This document shows, in pieces, positions 16,566 through 25,079 of a DNA stretch of 38,728 nt. Position numbers and translations under genes: made by a program. The DNA comes from Liminaster sp045576355 (GTDB lineage: Bacteria; Bacteroidota; Bacteroidia; Bacteroidales; UBA3663). Where the stretch lies: contig JAZNGG010000028.1 in NCBI GenBank assembly GCA_045576355.1, positions 1-38,728 on the forward strand. Direction: 5' to 3'. Positions within the stretch are counted from its first letter, which is position 1, and the number at the start of each line of letters is the position of its first letter. The notes under the pieces were generated by a model. It searched no databases. It saw nothing but the letters and a program-made list of their open reading frames with translations, and was not told where the DNA came from.

Positions 16566-19500
16566 TTACCTAATTATGATGCTTACTCCTTGGGTGATAC
16601 CAGCGGGAAGTAATTGGTCTCCATATTGGACGATTGGGGTAGTAGCATGGGTGGAGCGTTTCTCTTCGGAGATGTAGAGATCTCCTATCATACGATTGGT
16701 CAATTGGTTGGCTACCTCTATGCGTAGAGTATTGTTTTGACCTTCTGGAAGAAGTAAGTTTGTAATGTCCAATTCCCAAGGAGCACACCACACTTCTCCA
16801 GCTTCCTTTCCGTTTATCCATAGACGAGAGACGGTTTCTAATCCTTTGAGTCGAAGATAGAACCGACTATTTTTTTTCAGTTCATGAGTGGGTGTGGTAA
16901 ATATCCGTTGATAAATTGCTGTTCCAGAATGATGTTTGAGGTCTTCATCGTCCAATGTTCGCCAATCAACGAGTGTAGGTATATATATGCGTTTGTCTCC
17001 GGAGGGTAAATGAAAGCATACGTTCCAACTATCATTAATCGGTATTTCTAGTTCTTTCTTACCAAAGGTATGCGTATGGAGGGGTGGGATGACATTCTTG
17101 TCAGAATGTAGAACGATGAACCCGGATTCGTGTGCAGAAAGCGTAAGGGGGACTTTAATGATACCCCCATCGATTATATGATAATCTAATTTTCTACGTG
17201 ACCCATCTAAAGGAGACCAATATTCTGGTACTTTCCCTTTTGAATTGCGGATGATGAAGTCTTGATGATAAAGTGATGGGCTATGGTTGTTGATGAAATA
17301 GATGTCAATATTGCCAATTGAGCGATGGGCAAAAAACAATTTGTTATCCGGTAGGTTTTTGCTACTGAAAGTTAAATCCGGTGGGAGATTGATACTATCT
17401 AGGAATTGTTTCAGACCATAGTCTCCTCTCTGTCTGGCATCATAGATTTTAATTCCTTGGCTTTTGAGATCGTTTATTCGTTTTTCGGCCTTTGAGGTAA
17501 GTTTTGCCAAGCGCTCTATAATGAGCACTTGGTAGGTCATTCCTTTTCGGGTTTTTAATTTATCTTCTTTAGCAGTGAGTTGATGAAATAGTGCATCATC
17601 TGTGCAGACATCCCAATCATATCCCTCCGGAATTACAGGTAAGCGATAGGAGAGTAGCTTGTTAGATATCTCGCTACCTAAGTAGATACAGAGGTCGATA
17701 ACAGGAGTTCCTTGTCGCATCATATAGGCACAGCGAGACTGATAGTTCCAAAAGCCATGACTGAGAGGCCATTGAGTATTGTTCCGATTTAGGCAATATT
17801 CGCGTCTAAATGCAGTATTGCCGGGTCTTTTATCCAACCAAGGCTGATAGGCACTTGCACAGACCACGAGTTCATTAAGTTGATAGGCAAAACTATAATC
17901 GGCTAAGCTTTTAAGATATGCTAGTGAGTGACTATACTTAGCATCTGTATAGGCCTCTGCAGATGCGATTGGGTGTCCATAAATGTGAGCCGCAGATGCT
18001 GCTTCCTTGATGTCGTAACATCCGTTATTATGTTTGCCCCAAAATTCACCTTGAGGTCGTCTTATGTGCCCTTTAGCTGCGATGTTGTCCGAAGTCATGC
18101 TTTGACCATTCCCCATGGCTTGAGCAGTAAACATAACACCAGCTTTCATAGCTAAAGTATCGAGAACAGCAAAATATCGGTGATTTACTAAGTGGCCAAT
18201 TGTTTGTCTATGGTGGAGTAACACTTCTTCACTTTTATCTCTACTTCCAACCACATAGCCAAAAAGGGTCGGTAAATATGGAGTAATATCATATCCTTGC
18301 AGTGCTTTAAACTCATTTTCGTATCCGTTTGTCCAATTTTGACTCCCCATCTCATGACTATCCATTACCACTCCGATAGGTTTTAGATTGTATTGAGACA
18401 ATGTGTCTAAGATGACTTGTGCAAAATTATTCCACTGCATTATGGCTGCTTCTTTAGACAATTTGTCGCATTCCAATCCCATTTGTCCAGGTCGTCCGTG
18501 TTTCGTGCGACCACGTGTAGAGGTTTGTGCAATACGCATAATAACCCATTTTTCAGCGTTATTAGGTGTCTTCCAAACTAGTCTTCCGTCACTTTGTTGG
18601 AGATTTGTTAAATCAATAATTCGTTTAGGATCAATGATTTCGTCAGAAGAGTAGTTTGGTGTGAGGTTATCTGCGATGTATCCACTATTGATGGCCGCTT
18701 TCACTTCCCAATCATCGGTTATGGCTTGTGTAAAAAGTGTAGCTTTGCGAAGTTGCAATGTGTGAGATGAAAGACCGTCAGGGCGATTCCATCCATGAAG
18801 GTTGAGTCTGAAAAAACGGGCTTTTGTCGGAGGAAAGGAAATTGTTTTACTCTTGTGGTGTATGCGGTATTGTGCTGGAATGTCGCATACTTTTCTGTAG
18901 TCTATACCATCATCTGATGCTTCAAGTTGTCCGATGGGAGGGAGTTCAACAAAGCCATCTCCATAAAAACGATCACTTGGAGGTCCCGGAATGTTCATTG
19001 AGAGTGTGGCTGGCTTTTGAGGACAATTTTCACTATACGTTAAGGCTCGGAAAGTGATTGATTTTTTAAAGTCTCTGACTACTAATGTATCTGTGTCAGT
19101 TTTTATGGGAAGGTTAAGAAGCTCTTGTTCTTCCCATGCTACGTTGACTGGCATAGGGAACGCTATTGTGCGTACATCCCAAAAATCGTCATTTGAGGGA
19201 GATGGCATCATGGTGTCTATAGAGACTCCTCCATGTACGATTATCGAACTTTGGCATAGTCGTTTCATGCTCATATATTTAGTAATCCATGGACCTCCAG
19301 CAACAAAACCATTTGAGAGATTTATTTCAAAAGTCAATCCTAATCTCTTTGCTTCTGATGCAGAGAATTTTAATGCGTTCCACCATTTTGGTGAAAAAAT
19401 CGGAAAGGCTCCTTGGGCATCTCCATGTACTTGATCATAATAAACAACTCCACCTACGCCAGCATGACTAAATGCTTCTAAGTCAGCAGTTATACCTTCA

Positions 19501-19688
19501 TGTGTAGTCTCTGTTTCTCCATGAAACCACCACACTTTTGTTCGTGTAGAGTCCGGAACGGAATGGAATGCTTGGTAAAGGGGGGTAATCTCTGTATTTC
19601 GTACCTCTGCCCGTGATGATGTCATAGGTCGAAATATAATGCACATCGACCATATCATTAGCAAACGTACCAATCGGGAGGGTTTCAT
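16566..19688 (-). CDS. GH106-type alpha-L-rhamnosidase
   Basis: A 1040-residue exported protein with a signal peptide (residues 1-27). It has the family opening KVWWFHGETETTHEGITADL, followed by AGVGGVVYYD, EAKRLGLTFEINLSNGF and GGPWIT. Further on are DSHEMGSQNWTNGYE and SAEAYTDAKYSHS, which hold conserved acidic residues of GH106. The C-terminus (ETVSRLWINGKEAGEVW) is a galactose-binding-like beta-sandwich. These large enzymes remove alpha-linked rhamnose from pectic polysaccharides. It is the first gene of the four-enzyme operon and has its own promoter. The family assignment is good; activity on rhamnogalacturonan is inferred from the operon. Confidence 0.85.
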   Translation of the reverse strand: MKPSRLVRLLMIWSMCIIFRPMTSSRAEVRNTEITPLYQAFHSVPDSTRTKVWWFHGETETTHEGITADLEAFSHAGVGGVVYYDQVHGDAQGAFPIFSPKWWNALKFSASEAKRLGLTFEINLSNGFVAGGPWITKYMSMKRLCQSSIIVHGGVSIDTMMPSPSNDDFWDVRTIAFPMPVNVAWEEQELLNLPIKTDTDTLVVRDFKKSITFRALTYSENCPQKPATLSMNIPGPPSDRFYGDGFVELPPIGQLEASDDGIDYRKVCDIPAQYRIHHKSKTISFPPTKARFFRLNLHGWNRPDGLSSHTLQLRKATLFTQAITDDWEVKAAINSGYIADNLTPNYSSDEIIDPKRIIDLTNLQQSDGRLVWKTPNNAEKWVIMRIAQTSTRGRTKHGRPGQMGLECDKLSKEAAIMQWNNFAQVILDTLSQYNLKPIGVVMDSHEMGSQNWTNGYENEFKALQGYDITPYLPTLFGYVVGSRDKSEEVLLHHRQTIGHLVNHRYFAVLDTLAMKAGVMFTAQAMGNGQSMTSDNIAAKGHIRRPQGEFWGKHNNGCYDIKEAASAAHIYGHPIASAEAYTDAKYSHSLAYLKSLADYSFAYQLNELVVCASAYQPWLDKRPGNTAFRREYCLNRNNTQWPLSHGFWNYQSRCAYMMRQGTPVIDLCIYLGSEISNKLLSYRLPVIPEGYDWDVCTDDALFHQLTAKEDKLKTRKGMTYQVLIIERLAKLTSKAEKRINDLKSQGIKIYDARQRGDYGLKQFLDSINLPPDLTFSSKNLPDNKLFFAHRSIGNIDIYFINNHSPSLYHQDFIIRNSKGKVPEYWSPLDGSRRKLDYHIIDGGIIKVPLTLSAHESGFIVLHSDKNVIPPLHTHTFGKKELEIPINDSWNVCFHLPSGDKRIYIPTLVDWRTLDDEDLKHHSGTAIYQRIFTTPTHELKKNSRFYLRLKGLETVSRLWINGKEAGEVWCAPWELDITNLLLPEGQNNTLRIEVANQLTNRMIGDLYISEEKRSTHATTPIVQYGDQLLPAGITQGVSIIIR

Positions 19689-19785
19689 GTCGAGTTTGTA
19701 TTAGAATAATAACTTTGTATTTGAATTATTAGGCTGAAAAATTATCCTAACATATCTCTGGGAAGAGTAAATATTGTTTTCGGGA

Positions 19786-19817
19786 CAAAATTAAACTATT
19801 TTTAAATTCTATACAAA
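19786..19817 (-). promoter_or_regulatory. Promoter of the pectinolytic operon
   Basis: On the minus strand TTTG (19817-19814), 20 bp, TAATTTTG (19793-19786) matches the Bacteroidetes consensus. Transcription would begin near 19779, about 90 nt before the GH106 start. No other promoter is evident between the four enzyme genes. Confidence 0.65.
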
Positions 19818-20105
19818 ATATTTTTATATATAAATTAATACTTTCTTTTACAATTTCTTCACTTAGCTTTGACTAAATGTCTTTTTGAAGAGTATATACT
19901 TAAAGGTTATGTGTCGCAATGTACTAGCCAATTGGGTAGTTTTCAAGATATTTGTATTAGATCATATCTGTTAAAACGCTCCGAGTCATTCTCTATATCA
20001 ATAGTCTTGCACTTGGAGATATATTTATTTCCCTACTTTTTAGAGTTAGCATCAATTTTTATTTCACATAAATGAGTTGCCTTAAATCTCATTATCATAT
20101 ACTTT

Positions 20106-20144
20106 AAAAGGCTATGACAAAATTAATTTTGACATAGCCTTTTT
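20106..20144 (-). terminator. Terminator downstream of secG
   Basis: AAAAGGCTATG and CATAGCCTTTT are perfect 11-bp complements; the stem can extend through CAAAAT/ATTTTG with a single A-A mismatch. It lies 43 nt after the secG stop. The flanking A and T runs mean it could act on either strand. Confidence 0.85.
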
Positions 20145-20186
20145 AATATATCTGTCTCGATATATAATCCTGATATAGGAATTTAA

Positions 20187-20507
20187 TTATTCTTCCGGAG
20201 CAGCCTCAGGCATTTGAGGGGCAGCTGTTTCATCTACCTGTACGGGAGCCTCTTCTAATTGACTATCAGATGTAGTTGTTTGGGATGAATGAGAAAGCAT
20301 CAATGAACTAGCTATACAGAGCACAGCAATAATGCCCATCAAACTCCAAGAAAGTTTTTCAAGAAAGTCGGCTGTCTTAGGTGCTCCCATAATTTGGTTA
20401 GAGCCTTGAAATCCTGCTGCTAAACCTCCTCCTTTGGATTTTTGCACTAACACAACAATCACAAGGAATAAAGAAATAATGACAATAGTGATAGATAATG
20501 CAACCAT
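20187..20507 (-). CDS. secG: Preprotein translocase subunit SecG
   Basis: SecG is the small inner-membrane partner of SecYE that helps SecA-driven export. The 106-residue protein has two membrane segments (about 3-22 and 55-73) around the conserved cytoplasmic loop with QKSKGGGLAAGFQGSNQIMG and a following FLEKLSW. The C-terminal 30 residues are acidic and proline-rich, as in other Bacteroidetes SecG proteins. It is the last gene of a four-gene run with lptE-like and sigma-54 activator genes, 57 bp after the TPR gene, and is followed by a strong hairpin. Confidence 0.95.
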   Translation of the reverse strand: MVALSITIVIISLFLVIVVLVQKSKGGGLAAGFQGSNQIMGAPKTADFLEKLSWSLMGIIAVLCIASSLMLSHSSQTTTSDSQLEEAPVQVDETAAPQMPEAAPEE

Positions 20508-20564
20508 TTTGCTTTGTTTTGATTTATTTGTTAATGTATAATTAATTTTCTGTTTTATTTGTTA

Positions 20565-21389
20565 TTAGGTCTGTGTACTATGTACTTCTGTGCAATTTTT
20601 GCCATTTTTGTAAGCAATAATTTTCTCCAGATACCTAATTTGGTCTGCAAAGTAACACATTTTTTTCGGATAACGCAAATTTAAATCTTGTAAAATTGCA
20701 AGTGCTTGTTCATATTTATGTTGACGGATAAAAACTTTGGCTAAACTTTCTGTTAAAAATGCTGTTTCTTTGATTTTTCTAATATCAATTTCAGCATTAT
20801 CCTCTGATATTTCGTTTTTGTTAGACGATGAAGATGGGACAAACAATTTTCCTGACTTTTCTGCTTCGATAAAATTATCTATAAGAAAATCTATGTTTCC
20901 CTCTGTAACACTATTTGTTTCCAGTTCTTCGTTGTCATCAAGTTGAGTAAGGTCTATAGTCGGGTCATATACTAGTATTTGATCTGAGTTTAGTACATGA
21001 TTTTTATATGCAGATGCTGGAATATGTTGTTGCTCTAAATAATGGTCAATAAGGATAAAATTATCCTCTTCATTAGAGTGGATATCAATATTTTTTTCTT
21101 TTTTAGTTTTAATCAGTTTAGCAAGTTCCACCCAAGCAAAATCGCTTTCTGTGTCTCGGTTAAGTAAATAAAATAAATGTTGTCTATCTGGTACGTAGAT
21201 GGCAGTCCGTTGTATCTCTTCTTTGATACGAGTTGAGCGGACATTAACAAGAGCTTTTAAATATAAAGTACGTAGAGTTGGAGAGTAGGGGTATTGTTTG
21301 ATGAGTTTCTCTAGCACTTCTATTGAGCGGATACCTATTGTTTCCGGGTGTACGATATACTGATATATGTCTGCTAAAGGAGTATTCAT
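20565..21389 (-). CDS. Cytoplasmic TPR-like protein of the lptE-secG cluster
   Basis: A 274-residue protein with no signal peptide. Residues about 15-50 and 225-265 look like TPR helix pairs (KLIKQYPYSPTLRTLYLKAL; KVFIRQHKYEQALAILQDL with a following NLRYP turn). The middle is acidic and low in complexity (DLTQLDDNEELE). I do not recognise a named family; a scaffolding role is the most that can be said. It lies 30 bp after the lptE-like gene and 57 bp before secG, so it is probably co-expressed with envelope-export functions. Confidence 0.75.
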   Translation of the reverse strand: MNTPLADIYQYIVHPETIGIRSIEVLEKLIKQYPYSPTLRTLYLKALVNVRSTRIKEEIQRTAIYVPDRQHLFYLLNRDTESDFAWVELAKLIKTKKEKNIDIHSNEEDNFILIDHYLEQQHIPASAYKNHVLNSDQILVYDPTIDLTQLDDNEELETNSVTEGNIDFLIDNFIEAEKSGKLFVPSSSSNKNEISEDNAEIDIRKIKETAFLTESLAKVFIRQHKYEQALAILQDLNLRYPKKMCYFADQIRYLEKIIAYKNGKNCTEVHSTQT

Positions 21390-21419
21390 CGTTTTAAAAA
21401 AGTTGTTTGTGTTGGCAAA

Positions 21420-21956
21420 TTACCAATTGGCGACCGTAGCATTAAAAATGCTCTCTACTAGTTCGTCCACCATCTCTTCGCATAATTGATCTTGTACATC
21501 ATTGAGTAATTGTGTGGCATCGAAATCCCGGAAAGCAGAAAATTCTCGTTCAAAGTTATTGGTGGGAGTCGGTTTGCATACAAATTTTACTTTCACCTTA
21601 ATTGTGAGTCGGGTCATAGAAGCATAGGCATCACTTTGTATAGCTTGTGCAGAGAGGCTGTATCCTGTGATGGCACCGCTGATCTGTAGATCTCCATCAT
21701 TGCGTACTTGGGTCAGCCGTGTTTGTGTCGCAAATTTGTTTTGCAGTTCGTCGTTAAATGTGGAGGCTAAAGGTGCATAGACTAATGCTGCTTTGATGGG
21801 GAAAGTCTCAAAGCTGATGGTCTTTGTTGTGGTGTAATCGATAGAGGCTCCATTGAGTTTATAGCTGATGGTACATGCCGGAAATAATAGTCCAAACAAA
21901 GTTAGAAGTATTATTGTCCTCAAATAAAAAAAACTTTTATATACTTTTGTTTTCAT
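21420..21956 (-). CDS. lptE: LptE-like outer-membrane lipoprotein
   Basis: A 178-residue lipoprotein: signal peptide with lipobox near residue 28 (LLFPACTISYKL), then the alternating beta pattern of the LptE/RlpB fold. In LPS export, LptE plugs the LptD barrel and helps insert LPS in the outer leaflet. The segment ISYKLNGASIDY just after the lipid anchor and LTIKVKVKFVC in the middle are typical of the Bacteroidetes LptE family. It starts 12 bp after the sigma-54 activator gene and precedes the TPR gene and secG. LptE proteins are very divergent, so the assignment leans on size, lipobox and gene order. Confidence 0.8.
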   Translation of the reverse strand: MKTKVYKSFFYLRTIILLTLFGLLFPACTISYKLNGASIDYTTTKTISFETFPIKAALVYAPLASTFNDELQNKFATQTRLTQVRNDGDLQISGAITGYSLSAQAIQSDAYASMTRLTIKVKVKFVCKPTPTNNFEREFSAFRDFDATQLLNDVQDQLCEEMVDELVESIFNATVANW

Positions 21957-21968
21957 CAGAAGAGTGAG

Positions 21969-23267
21969 TTACAGATTTAGAGTGAAGTTTTTGTCATCGA
22001 GATTATATTCTGTCAATTTTCGATAAAGCGTACGTTCGGAAATCCCTAATTCTTTTGCCACTTTTTTCTTATTGCCCCCATGTTTATGCATGGAGTCAAT
22101 GATAGTTTGTTTTATGATGTCATCTAGAGTCTTTCTGCTGCTTGAAATCTCTTTAGGGATTACAATACCCGGAACTTCAATATATTCGGCATTGCCATTG
22201 CTGTCAGTATTCATCTCATTGGAGTGGGATGTGGCTTCCGCTGAATGTGGATCTGTAGGCTCCTCGTTAAGTCCTTCATCATGCAAAATCTTGGGTGCTG
22301 CAGGCAGTGCTTTCGGTTGATACTCTGTCGTGTAGTTATAGGTCGTATTGAGCCCAAGATGTTTTTTTATGTGTGCTATTTCTTGCTGTATTTCAAGAAT
22401 GACATGATAGAACATTTTTTTCTCCCCCGGATTGAAAATCAAATCGCCTTGCTCTTTGTCATAAATGATCATGCGTTCATCAAATTTTGGCAGATGTCGC
22501 AATAGTATTTCAGGGGTGATTTCTCGTTCTTGTTCGATGATAGAGATGGCTTTTACAGTGTGGAGCAGTTGTCTCACATTGCCCGGCCAATGATAGGCAA
22601 GGAGTTTACGTTTTGCTTCATTATTGAGGGAAATGATGGGCATATTATATTGAGAAGCTACATCCCCAGCAAATTTTCTGAAAAGCAAAAAGATATCTTC
22701 GCCCCTCTCCCGAAGTGGGGGAACTTCGATATTGATGGTGGAGAGACGAAAATATAGATCCTCTCTAAATTTTCCCTCCTTAATTGCATTTTGCAGATCA
22801 ATATTGGTCGCAGAAATTACTCGCACATTGGTTTTTCTGATTTCAGATGAGCCAACGCGGTAATACTCTCCGGACTCTAATATGCGAAGCAATCGAGCTT
22901 GCGTAGCAAGGGGCAATTCTCCTATTTCATCTAAGAAAATAGTGCTTCCATTGGCCTCCTCAAAATACCCTTTCCTATCTGTTAATGCTCCGGTAAATGC
23001 CCCCTTCACGTGTCCAAATAGCTCCGAGTCGACAGTCCCTTCGGGTAGTGCACCACAGTTTACAGTGATGCATTTTTTCAATTTTCGGGGACTAAAATTG
23101 TGTATGATCTTATGAAATACCTCTTTCCCCACACCATTTTCTCCTGTAATCATTATGTTTGCATCATCATAGGGTGCAGCCATAACTGCAGAAGTGATAG
23201 CTTGGAGAAATTTAGTGTCTTTTCCAACGATACCAAAACTTTGTTGTACGGTAGCGATATTTACCAT
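21969..23267 (-). CDS. Sigma-54-dependent transcription activator without receiver domain
   Basis: A 432-residue bacterial enhancer-binding protein. The AAA+ domain starts almost at the N-terminus: Walker A GENGVGKE (42-49), the sigma-54 contact loop GAFTGA (89-94), Walker B FLDEIGELP (111-119), then FREDLYFRL, PPLRER and WPGNVR. Residues about 285-375 are a polar linker, and 380-425 is a Fis-type helix-turn-helix (GGNKKKVAKELGISERTLYRKL). There is no phosphoreceiver or sensor domain in front, so activity is probably set by expression, a partner protein or the linker. It leads the lptE-TPR-secG cluster with 12-bp spacing to lptE. Confidence 0.93.
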   Translation of the reverse strand: MVNIATVQQSFGIVGKDTKFLQAITSAVMAAPYDDANIMITGENGVGKEVFHKIIHNFSPRKLKKCITVNCGALPEGTVDSELFGHVKGAFTGALTDRKGYFEEANGSTIFLDEIGELPLATQARLLRILESGEYYRVGSSEIRKTNVRVISATNIDLQNAIKEGKFREDLYFRLSTINIEVPPLRERGEDIFLLFRKFAGDVASQYNMPIISLNNEAKRKLLAYHWPGNVRQLLHTVKAISIIEQEREITPEILLRHLPKFDERMIIYDKEQGDLIFNPGEKKMFYHVILEIQQEIAHIKKHLGLNTTYNYTTEYQPKALPAAPKILHDEGLNEEPTDPHSAEATSHSNEMNTDSNGNAEYIEVPGIVIPKEISSSRKTLDDIIKQTIIDSMHKHGGNKKKVAKELGISERTLYRKLTEYNLDDKNFTLNL

Positions 23268-23353
23268 ATATAAAATATGAAGATGTTTTAATATTTTGGG
23301 GGTAGAAAATAATTATAATAGCGAACTTTTATCAAAAAGTCTTTTCTGAATGG

Positions 23354-23385
23354 CAAAGATAAAGGAAAATGGGAGTATCTCCAAA
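23354..23385 (-). promoter_or_regulatory. Promoter of the activator-lptE-secG operon
   Basis: On the minus strand TTTG (23385-23382), 20 bp, TATCTTTG (23361-23354) is a perfect Bacteroidetes consensus. Expected start near 23347, an 80-nt leader. It is a housekeeping promoter, not a sigma-54 GG/GC site, so the operon is not obviously self-activated. Confidence 0.75.
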
Positions 23386-23424
23386 AAAAAGAGTTGAATA
23401 AGCATCTAAGATAGCATTTTTTCT

Positions 23425-23432
23425 TATATTTG
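23425..23432 (+). promoter_or_regulatory. Downstream promoter box of the kinase-RapZ gene
   Basis: TATATTTG matches the TAnnTTTG box, about 40 nt before the ATG. No TTTG is found 19-21 bp upstream, so an activator or weak expression is possible. Confidence 0.45.
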
Positions 23433-23470
23433 CCATCAACAAAAAATGACTTATTGAGATCTTATCTACT

Positions 23471-24973
23471 ATGAAAAAAGAAAATTATATTGCCAAGCAA
23501 GATGTCGAAATAATATTGCAGCTTTATAATCAATTTGGAGGAGATACCTCTGAAGTGGTATCCCCTTTGGCCGGTGCTGGTTCAAATAGAAGGTATTATA
23601 GGATTTTTGGCAGCCCATCTGTTATTGGTGTTGTAGGCACATCTAGCGATGAAAATCGTGCTTTTATTGCTTTGAGCCGTCACATGAGAAGTCAAGGCAT
23701 TCATGTCCCCCAAGTGCTGACTATGTCAGATGATAATATGTGCTATCTGCAAGAGGATTTAGGTTCAACTTCGCTCTATGACTACATTGAGACTTGTCAT
23801 AAGCGAGGAGGAGTTTGGGACGAAGAGACGATTTCTCTTTTGCACCAAGTGATGAGAGATTTACCCCATATACAGTTTTTGACTGCTCGGGATTTTGACT
23901 TTACGACTTGTGCTCACCAAGGTGGTTTTGATCTCAGAAGTATTGGATGGGATCTTAATTATTTTAAATATTGTTTTTTGAAAACTACCGGGATAGATTT
24001 TTCGGAGCATCGGCTTGAAGATGATTTCTCCCGACTTGCTGCTGATCTGTTGACGGAGAGTGAAAATGGTTTACCTCGTGGGATGGAGACATTCATGTAT
24101 AGAGATTTTCAAAGTCGTAATGTTATGATTGGCCGGAGAGGGAATGACATAATGCCTTATTATATTGATTTTCAAGGAGGACGTAAGGGACCTATACATT
24201 ATGATGTTGTCTCCTTTTTATGGCAATCTCGTGCTGCATACCCTGAAGAACTTCGTCAGCAACTACTTGATACTTATCTGAAAACGTTGAAAACTTATGT
24301 GCCGGTTGATGAAGGTCCCTTCCGTGCAAGGCTTATGCTTTTTGCTCTGTTTCGTATCATGCAGGTTTTAGGTGCTTATGGATTTAGAGGTTGTTTTGAG
24401 CGAAAAGCAATATTTGTTGTTTCCATTCCGGGAGCGATTGCGCAGTTGCGTGAGTTGCTTCATATTCACGACTTCTCGCGTTATCCTTATCTTATCCAAC
24501 TCCTTACAGAGATGGTAAGTTTACCTCGTTACAATGCAGAAACCCAGAATTTCTGCAATCCTAAACTTACGGTAACTATTCGCAGTTTTTCTTATAAAAA
24601 AGGGATTCCGGAGGACTATAGCGGTAATGGTGGTGGTTATGTTTTCGATTGTCGTTACATCCATAATCCCGGTAGATATGAGCCTTATAAACGGCTTACA
24701 GGGCTTGATCTTCCCGTAATCAATTTCTTAGAAAATAACGGAGAGATATTGTCTTTCCTCGATCACGTTTACAGGCTTGTAGAGTCAACGGTGGAAAAAT
24801 ATGTTGAGCGTGGTTTTTCCTCCTTAGAAGTCTGCTTTGGCTGTACCGGAGGACAGCATCGCTCTGTTTATTCTGCGCAACACCTCGCTGAATTTCTCAC
24901 CGATAAATATTCTGGAGTTATTCGTATTCAACTTATTCATAGAGAATTGGGGGTGCAGCAGTTGTTTGAATAA
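23471..24973 (+). CDS. AmgK-like sugar kinase fused to a RapZ C-terminal domain
   Basis: A 500-residue two-domain protein. Residues about 1-340 are an aminoglycoside-phosphotransferase-type kinase: glycine loop GAGSNRRYYR (35-44), catalytic Asp212 and Asn217 in YRDFQSRN, metal-binding Asp233 in YIDFQGG. Residues about 368-495 match the RapZ C-terminal domain (SFSYKKGIP, VFDCRYIHNPG, TGLDLPV, and CTGGQHRSV at 458-466). In E. coli this RapZ part binds glucosamine 6-phosphate. The next gene is MurU-like; in Pseudomonas AmgK and MurU form the MurNAc/GlcNAc recycling route to UDP-MurNAc. I infer an amino-sugar 1-kinase with a built-in amino-sugar sensor. The RapZ Walker domain is absent. Confidence 0.85.
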   Translation: MKKENYIAKQDVEIILQLYNQFGGDTSEVVSPLAGAGSNRRYYRIFGSPSVIGVVGTSSDENRAFIALSRHMRSQGIHVPQVLTMSDDNMCYLQEDLGSTSLYDYIETCHKRGGVWDEETISLLHQVMRDLPHIQFLTARDFDFTTCAHQGGFDLRSIGWDLNYFKYCFLKTTGIDFSEHRLEDDFSRLAADLLTESENGLPRGMETFMYRDFQSRNVMIGRRGNDIMPYYIDFQGGRKGPIHYDVVSFLWQSRAAYPEELRQQLLDTYLKTLKTYVPVDEGPFRARLMLFALFRIMQVLGAYGFRGCFERKAIFVVSIPGAIAQLRELLHIHDFSRYPYLIQLLTEMVSLPRYNAETQNFCNPKLTVTIRSFSYKKGIPEDYSGNGGGYVFDCRYIHNPGRYEPYKRLTGLDLPVINFLENNGEILSFLDHVYRLVESTVEKYVERGFSSLEVCFGCTGGQHRSVYSAQHLAEFLTDKYSGVIRIQLIHRELGVQQLFE

Positions 24974-25079
24974 GACCTCTTTGCAGTTTTCTTATGCTTC
25001 AAATATTCAGCTATAGCCGACAATATTTACTTTCTGTTTTTAATCTACATCTATTATTTTTCCGTAAAACTATTATATT

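Larger units (their letters stand above)
19689..20186. other. Gene-free region between GH106 and secG
   Basis: This 498-bp AT-rich stretch holds the GH106 promoter at one end and the secG terminator hairpin at the other. The middle (about 19860-20090) has a 68-codon frame that opens only with TTG and shows no recognisable domain. I see no RNA gene, regulator or insertion sequence in it, and no SusC/SusD remnant. Confidence 0.6.

Noticed and set aside
19869..20075. 68-codon frame between GH106 and secG
   Set aside because: It opens only with TTG, has no promoter box and no recognisable motif.
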